Source: Ktedonobacterales bacterium (GTDB taxonomy: Bacteria > Chloroflexota > Ktedonobacteria > Ktedonobacterales > JADMIN01). From it: a stretch of 9,472 nucleotides of DNA. The position numbers were made by a program, and so were the translations under genes. The DNA lies in NCBI GenBank assembly GCA_025928125.1, contig JAICKD010000072.1:1-9472 (forward strand). The letters are read 5' to 3'. Of the stretch, positions 1 to 6,339 are shown in pieces. Position 1 is the stretch's first letter. Every line of letters begins with the position of its first letter. Below the pieces are notes generated by a model. It did not search any database, was not told where the DNA came from, and saw nothing but the letters and a program-made list of their open reading frames with translations.

Positions 1-1
1 A

Positions 2-886
2 AAGACAACACCGGGTACGACACCGATTGGGAACGCGGGAACGCTCATTCCTGGCGTCATCAAGTGGGGTGAAGACTCCACCGGCGGCATGCCCTATATC
101 GCGCCGAAAGACGCGAACAACCCCAACGCGGCGGACTATGGCTTCGAGGTAGACATCGCCACGGCAATGGCTAAGCTGATGAATGTCACCCAGCAGCCGA
201 CGCAGATCACATGGTCCGACTGGCCACAGGGCCTCTCGACCCACCAGTTTGACTTCTTCATGAACGGCCTGGAAATCACGCCGGAAAACGCGAAGACGGC
301 CAAGTTCAGCATCCCGTACTATGTCTACACCCAGTCCATCGTGGTGCTGTCGAGCAATACGACGATCAACAGCTTCGACGATCTGGCGGGCAAGACGGTT
401 GAAACTGGCACCGACTACAAGGCCCAGTTCATCATGGAAGACTATAACGCCGCCCACCCCGACAAGAAGATCAATATCGTCACCACCGATACGCCGACGC
501 CGTTCGCCGACCTGGACTCGCACCGCGTTGACGCCGAGTTCCTCGATACGCCAATCGCCAAGTGGTATGGCGCCAACGACCCCAGCGGCAAGTACAAGAC
601 CGTTGGCGGCGACCTGAACCCCGGCTACTACGGCATCGCGTTCGATCCGGCCGGCGCGAACACCGCGACGCTGCTGGCCGAGGTCAACCAGGCTATCGCG
701 AAGATGTATAGCGATGGCACGCTGCAGAAGGTCTACCAGGATGGTGGCGCCTACAATGCCAAGCCCGATGGCAGCCCCATCTTTGTGAAGTACGATATGT
801 GGAACTCGTTCGTGGCCTGCATCGGCAACTTCCTGCCGACTAACCCGACCCACATGTCGGGTTGCCCGGATCTGCCGCCGAGCTAG
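2..886 (+). CDS. ABC transporter family-3 solute-binding protein (polar amino acids), 5'-partial
   Basis: Extracytoplasmic receptor of an amino-acid ABC importer; it should capture the substrate and deliver it to the two permeases encoded downstream. The frame is open from base 2, so the gene begins outside the window, and the ATG at 89 is internal. The 294 visible residues start with a Thr/Pro/Gly-rich linker, typical after a lipoprotein signal peptide that would lie upstream. Next comes GFEVDIATAMAKLM, which fits the family-3 binding-protein signature (G-[FY]-[DE]-x-[DE]-[LIVMF]). The bilobal domain then follows, with the usual SFDDLAGKTV hinge-region motif and a C-terminal helix around NQAIAKMYSDGTLQKVY. 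The stop is TAG at 884-886. Substrate cannot be assigned: the family covers Gln, Glu, Asp, His, Arg and cystine. The gap to the next gene (268 nt) holds strong RNA structure that may favour expression of this gene over the permeases. Confidence 0.93.
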   Translation, partial: KTTPGTTPIGNAGTLIPGVIKWGEDSTGGMPYIAPKDANNPNAADYGFEVDIATAMAKLMNVTQQPTQITWSDWPQGLSTHQFDFFMNGLEITPENAKTAKFSIPYYVYTQSIVVLSSNTTINSFDDLAGKTVETGTDYKAQFIMEDYNAAHPDKKINIVTTDTPTPFADLDSHRVDAEFLDTPIAKWYGANDPSGKYKTVGGDLNPGYYGIAFDPAGANTATLLAEVNQAIAKMYSDGTLQKVYQDGGAYNAKPDGSPIFVKYDMWNSFVACIGNFLPTNPTHMSGCPDLPPS

Positions 887-918
887 GAGCGCGCTCGATT
901 GTGGAGTCTGCTGCTTAC

Positions 919-984
919 GATATGACCCCACAAGCAAGCCTGACCGGGGCGGTTTCTCGCAAGCCGCTCCGGTCATGTCATATC
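919..984 (+). promoter_or_regulatory. Compound stem-loop between binding protein and permease genes
   Basis: Two nested helices are readable. The outer stem GATATGAC (919-926) pairs perfectly with GTCATATC (977-984). The inner 12-bp stem TGACCGGGGCGG (941-952) pairs with CCGCTCCGGTCA (964-975) with one G-U pair and an 11-nt loop. No T-run follows, so it is not a classical intrinsic terminator. In binding-protein-dependent ABC operons such intercistronic stem-loops often protect the upstream mRNA from 3' decay or attenuate the downstream genes. That role here is inferred from position. Confidence 0.6.
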
Positions 985-1025
985 TGTCACTTTCACCGAG
1001 TCTATGTGGATGGTCAACGACAGCT

Positions 1026-1115
1026 TGGGGGACGTGGGCAACCTCTCCCCCAGCCCCGCCCTCCGGGCCGCTGGCGCTGCGCGTGCTGGACGCACGCTCC
1101 GAGGCTATCGCCTCG
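1026..1115 (+). repeat. Cluster of small hairpins upstream of the first permease
   Basis: Three short inverted repeats lie in a C-rich non-coding stretch: GGGGGA (1026-1031) with TCCCCC (1045-1050), GCGTGC (1081-1086) with GCACGC (1092-1097), and CGAGGC (1100-1105) with GCCTCG (1110-1115, tetraloop TATC). An open frame crosses this region, but its composition and the hairpins argue against coding. It may be a degenerate dispersed intergenic repeat, which only a genome comparison can show. Confidence 0.4.
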
Positions 1116-1154
1116 CGCACCAGCCTCCCACAAGAGAGGGGGGACCCGAGGCGA

Positions 1155-2312
1155 ATGAGGCAAACCGTGATGCAGAAAATCCCCGCTCCAGTGCGCTTTT
1201 TGTCGATTGTCGCCGTGCTGGTGATTGTCTTCGGCGCGTGCGGCTCGCTGACGCTGGGCGCGTTCGATAAAGTGCAGACTCACACTACCGGCAGCCTGCT
1301 CGATCCGTCGGCGCTTATAGGTAACGTCTGGCATTTCCTGCAAGAGACCTTACGGGTCGTCACCACGGCCACCGACCGCAATGGTGTTCCCCTGCGGAAC
1401 TATTTTCTGTCGGGCCTGGCTTTGACCATCGAATTCTGCGCCGTCTCAATGCCGTTGGCTATTGTCTTTGGCCTGGCGCTGGCGCTGATGTCGCGCGCGC
1501 GTAACCGCTGGCTGCGCGTTCCCGCACGCACCTATGTCGAGTTCTTCCGCAATACCCCGCTGCTGGTGCAGATGCTGGCGATTTATTGGGGATTGCTCTT
1601 CTTGCCACCCTGGCTCCTCAATCCAGGAACCGCTGGTGTGGCGACGCTGGTGTTGAATTACGCTGCCTATGAGTGCGAGAACCTTCGCGCTGGGCTGGCA
1701 GCGGTTGACCGCGGGCAGGGCGAGGCGGCTGAATCGCTCGGCATGGGATTCTTCCAGAGTCTGCGCTACGTTGTTCTGCCGCAGACCATCTCGGTTGTGC
1801 TGCCACCCATAATCAACGATCTCATCTATATGTTCAAAGACTCCTCGATTCTCAGCCTGATAGCGATTAGTGAATTGACCAAACAGTCTACAGGGCTGGG
1901 GCGCCAGTTTCCAGATCACTACTGGGAATTCATCGCAATTGGCGCGATCATTTACCTCTTGCTGAGTCTTCCGCTGGCGCGGGTTGCCCGCAGTGTCGAG
2001 GAAAAATTACGGTCAGTACACTACGTTCCACGCATTGATCCGATGGTGGCCGCGGTGTGGGTACTGGTCATCTCGACATTGATAGGAGTCGTCGCTGGAG
2101 CGCTGGCCGATACGTATTCACAGAAATTCGGCGCGATCCCCCAGTGGATCTTCGGATCTGGCCTGACACTGCTCCTCATGCTCATCGTCCTGGTTGTTCT
2201 TGGCGGCATTGTCAGTCTTCCGGGCAGTCTGCTCGGACTTTTCAGACGTCCGAATCCACCGGATCAGCCCGATAAGCCAGACAGTGCGCCAGTCGCCGTA
2301 ACGGCCCAGTAG
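1155..2312 (+). CDS. Amino-acid ABC transporter permease (HisM/GlnP family) with extra C-terminal membrane segments
   Basis: Inner-membrane channel subunit of the importer. Key motifs are FRNTPLLVQ at residues 131-139, typical of polar amino-acid permeases, and the cytoplasmic EAA loop near 190-209 (EAAESLGMG...LP), which contacts the ATPase. Hydrophobic segments are visible at about 15-35, 85-112, 135-150, 160-175 and 255-275. Unusually, the chain then continues for about 100 residues with two more hydrophobic segments (~297-318 and ~333-362) and a Pro/Asp-rich tail. At 385 aa it is well above the usual 220-260 aa. The frame is open back to an ATG at 975, but that would translate the hairpin region. 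I take the ATG at 1155 (GAGG close upstream). The ATG at 1170, with GAGG nine bases upstream, is equally plausible. The second permease follows after 18 nt in the same operon. Confidence 0.9.
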   Translation: MRQTVMQKIPAPVRFLSIVAVLVIVFGACGSLTLGAFDKVQTHTTGSLLDPSALIGNVWHFLQETLRVVTTATDRNGVPLRNYFLSGLALTIEFCAVSMPLAIVFGLALALMSRARNRWLRVPARTYVEFFRNTPLLVQMLAIYWGLLFLPPWLLNPGTAGVATLVLNYAAYECENLRAGLAAVDRGQGEAAESLGMGFFQSLRYVVLPQTISVVLPPIINDLIYMFKDSSILSLIAISELTKQSTGLGRQFPDHYWEFIAIGAIIYLLLSLPLARVARSVEEKLRSVHYVPRIDPMVAAVWVLVISTLIGVVAGALADTYSQKFGAIPQWIFGSGLTLLLMLIVLVVLGGIVSLPGSLLGLFRRPNPPDQPDKPDSAPVAVTAQ

Positions 2313-2330
2313 CGAGGAGGAATAGTAGCG

Positions 2331-3092
2331 ATGGATGCTCTCTGGAATACACTGGTCATCAAGTTTCCTGACATCGTGACCGGCACGATTCTGACGCTCG
2401 TTTTCTTTGTCGTCTGCGGCATATTGGCGATGGTCATTGCCATTCCCGCTGGTCTGGGACGCCTCTCGCGTTTCACTGTCATTCGCGCGGTGAGTACCTT
2501 CTACGTGGAGACAATCCGTGGAACGCCGCTGCTGTTCCAGCTTCTGGTCTGGTCATTCGGCGTGCAGATTGTGGTGGTCAGTCTCTTCGGGTTTTCCGCT
2601 GACCAGTTCATCTTTCAGATACTGACCAATCTGAACTCGAACAATCTCTATCCGACAGATATCTCCCTCGCCCCCATCTTTTTTGGCATGATTGGGCTGG
2701 GCGTCAACTATGGCGCGTACATGGCTGAGGTCATTCGGGCGGGCGTGCAGTCGGTGGAGCATGGACAGACGGAGGCGGCGCTCTCGCTCGGGTTGAGTCG
2801 CGCTCAGACCACACGCTTCATTATCCTGCCTCAGGCGCTGCGCATCATGATTCCGCCGTTGACCAACAACTTCATTACGCTGGTGCAGGATACCGCGTTC
2901 CTCCAGATCCTGGGTGTCTATGAGTTATCGCTGGTCATTCAAACGGCGGTGCAGGCGACAAGCAGCCCAATTGTCCGCTGGGGACTCTATGCGGTTGCGC
3001 TGGCGATCTACTTTGTCATCTGTTACAGCCTCGCGCTGATCTCGCGCCGCGCCGAGCGCCGCACGCAGCGTACGATGGCGGGAGCGCATTAG
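2331..3092 (+). CDS. Amino-acid ABC transporter permease (HisM/GlnP family)
   Basis: Second membrane subunit, expected to form a heterodimer with the preceding permease. It is 253 aa, normal for the family. It has RGTPLLFQL at 63-71 and an EAA loop at 148-167 (EAALSLGLS...LP) followed by IPPLTNNF. Hydrophobic segments lie at about 18-42, 66-88, 113-131, 185-205 and 217-237. The loop at ~89-112 (Asn-rich, LTNLNSNN) is somewhat long and probably extracytoplasmic. An AGGAGG at 2315-2320 precedes the ATG by 10 nt, and the gene starts 18 nt after the first permease stop, so the two are co-transcribed. No ATP-binding subunit follows. A palindromic repeat begins 2 nt after the stop codon and probably ends the operon transcript. 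Confidence 0.93.
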   Translation: MDALWNTLVIKFPDIVTGTILTLVFFVVCGILAMVIAIPAGLGRLSRFTVIRAVSTFYVETIRGTPLLFQLLVWSFGVQIVVVSLFGFSADQFIFQILTNLNSNNLYPTDISLAPIFFGMIGLGVNYGAYMAEVIRAGVQSVEHGQTEAALSLGLSRAQTTRFIILPQALRIMIPPLTNNFITLVQDTAFLQILGVYELSLVIQTAVQATSSPIVRWGLYAVALAIYFVICYSLALISRRAERRTQRTMAGAH

Positions 3093-3094
3093 GA

Positions 3095-3322
3095 GCGGGC
3101 GGTTGAAACCGCGCCTGAACGGCCTCGCTGCGCTCCGCCACAAAACCCGCCTGCGCGGGTTCGAGAGCAGAGCGATCGAGGCTCGCGCGGCTGCCTTGCG
3201 TGGGTTTCAACGAGTGGCGCCCGGTCATGAGCTATGGCGGGCATAGTCTGGGATAGTCCGCGCAGGCGGACTTTGTGGCCGACCGTAAGGGAGGCCATTC
3301 AGGCGCGGTTTTAACCGCCAGC
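3095..3322. repeat. 228-bp palindromic element with inverted arms
   Basis: The left arm (3095-3161) and the reverse complement of the right arm (3255-3322) align almost end to end with few mismatches and one 1-nt length difference. They share the blocks GGCGGTT-A/G-AAACCGCG, CCTGAA-C/T-GGCCTC, GCCACAAA and CCGCCTGCGCGG. Each arm also carries its own 7-bp hairpin: AACCCGC/GCGGGTT at 3144-3161 and AGTCCGC/GCGGACT at 3255-3272. The centre (3162-3254) is not obviously symmetrical. There is no transposase or credible ORF, so it could be a MITE-like or REP-like non-autonomous repeat. As RNA it would fold into a long hairpin and could act as a terminator or mRNA stabiliser. Copy number in the genome is unknown. 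Confidence 0.7.
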
Positions 3323-3352
3323 CGCCGTGGAGCATGTCTCGCATAAACTGCC

Positions 3353-3358
3353 TATAAT
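3353..3358 (+). promoter_or_regulatory. Candidate -10 element upstream of the ECF sigma gene
   Basis: A perfect TATAAT stands in an AT-rich dip between the palindromic element and the sigma gene. No convincing -35 box is found 16-18 bp upstream, so it is only a candidate. Further downstream, TGCAAC occurs twice with a 14-bp period (3443-3448 and 3457-3462), with GCAAC again at 3420-3424. These repeats could be an operator or part of an autoregulated ECF promoter, but no known ECF consensus was matched. Confidence 0.35.
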
Positions 3359-3508
3359 TGCACATTATTCATCCCTTCTACATCACGGAGGGGGTCTCGT
3401 ATTGTACAGTGCAAACATCGCAACTATTGACGCGACACATGTTGCAACGATCTCACTGCAACCCATGTTCTCCTCTGTGTGAGACGCGTTCACGAGAGGA
3501 TCACTACC

Positions 3509-4087
3509 GTGCCGGAAGAAGAACTGCTGTTGGCGCTGGCCGCCAATCCAGGGCAGGCGTTCGAGGCGATGGTGCTGTGCTGGCAACAGCGCGTCTACGC
3601 CTTCGCGCTGCGATTGACCGCCAGCCCGCAGGACGCCGAGGAAATTGCTCAGGATACGTTTGTGCGCGCGTGGCGTGCGCTCAGTCAATGGGAACCCGAA
3701 CGCATCCGCGCGATGCGCATGAAAGCGTGGCTCTATCAGATCGCGCTCAACGTCTTCCGCAACCGTGTAGCGCGCCGCTCGCTGAGCGTGATACCGCTAG
3801 ATTCGCCTGATGGCAGGCCGGTCTTCGAGCCAGCCGACGACCGCCGCCTCCGACCCGATATCGCCGCGGAATCCGCCGAGTTGGGACGCCAGGTGGCGGC
3901 CTCGTTGACAGGGCTTCCGGCGCATATGCGCGTCGCTGTGGTGCTGCGCTACGTCGAGGGCTTCACCTATCGCGAGATTGCCGAGATGCTGGAGCAGCCC
4001 GAAGGCACCGTGAAGGCGCATGTGCATCGCGGCACGCGCCAGTTGCGCGATGCGTTGCAGAGAGAACGAGTTGAGGTAGCAATATGA
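3509..4087 (+). CDS. RNA polymerase sigma factor, ECF subfamily
   Basis: Alternative sigma factor of 192 aa, standard ECF length with no accessory domain. Region 2 covers about residues 17-90, including RLTASPQDAEEIAQDTFVRA and the AWLYQIALNVFRNRVARR segment that contacts the -10 element. A variable linker (~91-125) leads to region 4 (~126-183) with the helix-turn-helix YREIAEMLEQPEGTVKAHVH. A GTG at 3479 extends the frame, but GTG 3509 has AGAGGA at 3495-3500 with 8-nt spacing and begins the conserved part, so it is preferred. The stop overlaps the next start (ATGA, 4084-4087), so the methyltransferase gene is almost certainly translationally coupled. ECF operons usually pair sigma with a zinc-finger or membrane anti-sigma factor. 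None is present here, which makes the methyltransferase the obvious candidate for a signalling partner (inference). Confidence 0.93.
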   Translation: MPEEELLLALAANPGQAFEAMVLCWQQRVYAFALRLTASPQDAEEIAQDTFVRAWRALSQWEPERIRAMRMKAWLYQIALNVFRNRVARRSLSVIPLDSPDGRPVFEPADDRRLRPDIAAESAELGRQVAASLTGLPAHMRVAVVLRYVEGFTYREIAEMLEQPEGTVKAHVHRGTRQLRDALQRERVEVAI

Positions 4088-4884
4088 ACATGAAGAGAGA
4101 TCACCCATCGCCGCGCGCGCTGGTGGGCGCCATGCGCGACCTAAGCGCGATAGAACCGCCCGCCTCGCTGCTGCCCGCGGTCCTGCGGCTAACCGATCTG
4201 GCCGATACCTTCCTGCCGCTCGAAACGTCGGTTGGCACTGTCTTCGTGGCATGGAACAGCCGTGGCATTTCGGCGGTTAGGCGCCAGGAGGATGCCGCCA
4301 TGTTCGCGCGCGACTTCACCTCCCAGTATCAGCGCCGCGTTATCGAAAGCGATGCGCGGACCGCCAGCGCGCTTCGGCCAGCGCTTGAGGCTACCATTCG
4401 GGGCGAGCGCAAAGCGCCGCTGCCCTTTGACCTGCATACCCTCACCGACTTCGAGCAGGCTGTGTTGCGCAAGGCGCTGGATATTCCCCGTGGGCAGGTG
4501 CGCCCGTACGGCTGGATTGCCCGCGAAATCGGCCACCCGCGCGCGATGCGGGCCGTTGGCAGCGCGCTCAAGCACAACCCCATTCCGCTGCTGATCCCCT
4601 GCCACCGCGTCGTGCTGAGCGATGGCCATCTCGGCCAGTACGCCATGGGCGGCACGAACATCAAGCGGGCGCTGCTGACCGTGGAGGGCGCTGAGCCAGA
4701 CGTATTGGAGACGCTGGCAGAGCAGCATATCCAGTTCTTCGGCAGCGATACGACCGACGTCTTCTGCTTCCCTACCTGCCGACACGCGCGTCGCGTGGCG
4801 CCGCAGCATCGTGTTACCTTCAGCTCGGTGCGTGAGGCGGAAAACCGGGGCTATCGGCCCTGCAAGGTCTGCCGCCCCGCGTGA
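4084..4884 (+). CDS. O6-alkylguanine-DNA methyltransferase fused to a C-terminal Ada-type zinc domain
   Basis: Suicide DNA-repair protein of 266 aa. Residues ~45-110 resemble the N-terminal methyltransferase subdomain (ETSVGTVFVAWNSRGISAV). Residues ~121-203 are the DNA-binding catalytic domain, with Tyr142, the recognition helix RAVGSALKHNP (156-166) and the active site IPCHRV, acceptor Cys173, which takes alkyl groups from O6-alkylguanine. Residues ~217-266 match the Ada metal-binding domain: Cys228, Cys232, Cys260 and Cys263 (FCFPTC...RPCKVCRP), the spacing of the E. coli Ada zinc site, where the first Cys accepts methyl from phosphotriesters. In E. coli Ada that domain is N-terminal and joined to an AraC-type domain; here the order is reversed and the AraC part is missing. 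Residues 1-44 form an extra N-terminal segment of unknown role. GAGGT at 4073-4077 is the ribosome-binding site. The gene overlaps the ECF sigma gene by 4 nt, suggesting a coupled alkylation-response unit (inference). Confidence 0.92.
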   Translation: MNMKRDHPSPRALVGAMRDLSAIEPPASLLPAVLRLTDLADTFLPLETSVGTVFVAWNSRGISAVRRQEDAAMFARDFTSQYQRRVIESDARTASALRPALEATIRGERKAPLPFDLHTLTDFEQAVLRKALDIPRGQVRPYGWIAREIGHPRAMRAVGSALKHNPIPLLIPCHRVVLSDGHLGQYAMGGTNIKRALLTVEGAEPDVLETLAEQHIQFFGSDTTDVFCFPTCRHARRVAPQHRVTFSSVREAENRGYRPCKVCRPA

Positions 4885-4959
4885 ATACGCCGCATATCTG
4901 GATGAGCGGACGGGCGGGAGCGGCTGTGTCTATCCCTTCCCTCTGCCTGCTTCTCGTGC

Positions 4960-5781
4960 CTATGGCTGAATGACTGCCTTGAAGACTAGCACCAGGCTCC
5001 TGGTTGGCGTATCTATCTGATAGGCGTAGCAGCCGGAGTGAGATATGCGCGTGATGGTCAGCCATGACGATACCGGCGAGCCGCGATTCGAGGTGTTGGA
5101 GATGAGCAGTTGCGGCAGCATGCTCCCATTCATCAGGTTGTTGGCGAAATTGGGCTGCTGGATACCGCCATCGAAGAGCAGAATGTTTGGGCCATCCAGC
5201 TGCGCGCCGCGGATGTAGATTGGCTCAACCGTCGGCAGGTTCAGGTACCATGTGACAAGTTCGCCCTGCCAGGTGGTCCGCCCGCGAAAGAAGTTGCTTC
5301 GTTGGGTGTGCTGCACGCCGTTCGCGTCCACATTCTGTGTCGAGGCGAAGATCGAGGAATCGCCGATACCTTTGATGGTGCGTGACCCTACGGTCAGCGT
5401 TGTCGTCGGAGTGACCGGGCAGGAAGCCTGGCTGAGCAACGTCGGCAGGTGCAATGGCTGCCTGCCCAGCGCGAACCAGCCAGTGCCGGTCGTGTGCGCT
5501 GTCAACCGTGGCCCAGAAAGCGGCGACGACGTAAGCGAGAGATCAGCGCTGAAAAATTGGGCGAGGTTGAGGCTGTTGATAAGTATGAGGCATGCGATAG
5601 CAATGAGGGCAGCGCTCCGGCTGTATCGCCGCAGCCGCTCACCAGCGGTGGATACGGCGTCGGGCTGGCGGGCGCGCCACGCAGGCATCCATGGTATCGC
5701 GGGACCAGGTGAGGCGCCTGGAAGCTGGCTGACCTCGAGCTCGAAACTGTCTTCCAGCGCTTCCGGTTCGTTGGCCCCCAT
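4960..5781 (-). CDS. Single-pass membrane protein with extracytoplasmic domain of unknown function
   Basis: Function not recognised. With the chosen start the protein has 273 aa: an acidic, Pro-rich N-terminal region (~1-50), a basic patch (RLRRYSR), one hydrophobic segment near 57-77 (SAALIAIACLILINSLN) and a C-terminal domain of about 195 residues predicted outside. That domain contains two Cys (SCPVTP and SGCYAYQ) that may form a disulfide, and the motif RGAQLDGPN. From memory it resembles hypothetical exported domains common in Ktedonobacteria; this is unverified. The frame is open upstream to an ATG at 5964, but the ATG at 5781 is preceded by GAGGGGGG (on the minus strand) at 5-nt spacing, the best ribosome-binding site; ATGs at 5880 and 5823 have weaker ones. 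It converges on the methyltransferase gene with a 75-nt gap, and no terminator hairpin is evident between them. Confidence 0.8.
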   Translation of the reverse strand: MGANEPEALEDSFELEVSQLPGASPGPAIPWMPAWRARQPDAVSTAGERLRRYSRSAALIAIACLILINSLNLAQFFSADLSLTSSPLSGPRLTAHTTGTGWFALGRQPLHLPTLLSQASCPVTPTTTLTVGSRTIKGIGDSSIFASTQNVDANGVQHTQRSNFFRGRTTWQGELVTWYLNLPTVEPIYIRGAQLDGPNILLFDGGIQQPNFANNLMNGSMLPQLLISNTSNRGSPVSSWLTITRISHSGCYAYQIDTPTRSLVLVFKAVIQP

Positions 5782-6040
5782 GAAGACCCCCCTCGAATCA
5801 CCCCATTGTGCGAGTCCGGGCATGTTCCCCTGAGATGCGAGTTGCGGCCACACCGTCGCGACATCGCCAGTGTATGACATGCCGCCGTGAATAGCCAGGC
5901 GCCGCCGAATAGATATACGTGGCAAGGAAACGCACATACTGTGCCGGGCATCTGTGGCTGGCATGCGTCCAGCGAGACGGCCAACGTTAGCTCATCTGTT
6001 CAAAATTTTGCGCTCACTAGCAGTCTATTTGCCATAACTA

Positions 6041-6072
6041 TTAGTACTTTCAGGTTGATTAATTGGTACTAA
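6041..6072. promoter_or_regulatory. Candidate operator: 7-bp inverted repeat
   Basis: TTAGTAC (6041-6047) and its exact reverse complement GTACTAA (6066-6072) flank an 18-bp AT-rich spacer in the divergent promoter region. The half-sites are 25 bp apart, a distance that could suit a dimeric regulator. No regulator family is recognised, and short inverted repeats also arise by chance. Confidence 0.25.
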
Positions 6073-6132
6073 AGTCATGTGCTACACAGGGTTTGGACAA
6101 CGCAACGGCGTTTCTTGTACAGTCTCTCCCGT

Positions 6133-6333
6133 GCTTCCCAGAGGGAAGCAAGCGACTATGTGCGACGGTCAGCGTGAGTTCGAGAGACTGCCAGCGCGCC
6201 TTGTGCGTCCATCGCGGCGCGTGCGCGGGCATAGTGCGGGGATGCGGCAGGAGAAGCGTTCCTGAGGAGGGTAGAGAGCGCGGTACGCAACCGCGGAGGC
6301 TCTGCAGGAGGTGCAGAGCCGGTACAAGGGAGG
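6133..6333 (+). promoter_or_regulatory. Hairpin-rich 5' leader of the CHAP gene
   Basis: Four local stems precede the start codon: GCTTCCC/GGGAAGC (6133-6149, 3-nt loop), CAGGA/TCCTG (6248-6264), CGCGGT/ACCGCG (6279-6295) and GGCTCTGC/GCAGAGCC (6298-6320, perfect 8 bp). The last one presents AGGAGGT, a near-ideal anti-16S-pairing sequence, in its 7-nt loop, although no start codon lies at usable distance from it. The working ribosome-binding site is AAGGGAGG at 6326-6333. Cell-wall hydrolase genes are often under riboswitch control, for example by c-di-AMP, but I could not match the c-di-AMP consensus here. Confidence 0.45.
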
Positions 6334-6339
6334 TTCTCT

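Larger units (their letters stand above)
5782..6339. other. Divergent intergenic region with AT-rich core and structured leader
   Basis: This 558-nt space lies between the minus-strand membrane protein and the plus-strand CHAP gene. Bases ~5995-6080 are clearly AT-rich relative to the surroundings and probably hold promoters. A weak plus-strand candidate is an extended -10, TGCCATAAC at 6030-6038. On the minus strand TACACT (5869-5874) has a poor -35 (TGGCTA, 17-bp spacing). The right-hand part, from about 6120, is hairpin-rich and is described separately. Open frames crossing the region have no ribosome-binding site or domain and are not called. Confidence 0.5.

Noticed and set aside
975..1154. 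Upstream extension of the first permease to an ATG at 975
   Set aside because: The added 60 residues translate a hairpin-rich, C-rich spacer, lack a ribosome-binding site and precede the obvious start of the first membrane helix.
3797..4809. Long minus-strand frames opposite the sigma and methyltransferase genes
   Set aside because: They are shadows of two genes with unmistakable domains; no start signals were found.
5782..5964. N-terminal extension of the minus-strand membrane protein to an ATG at 5964
   Set aside because: The ATG at 5781 has a far better ribosome-binding site, and the extra residues show no domain or signal.
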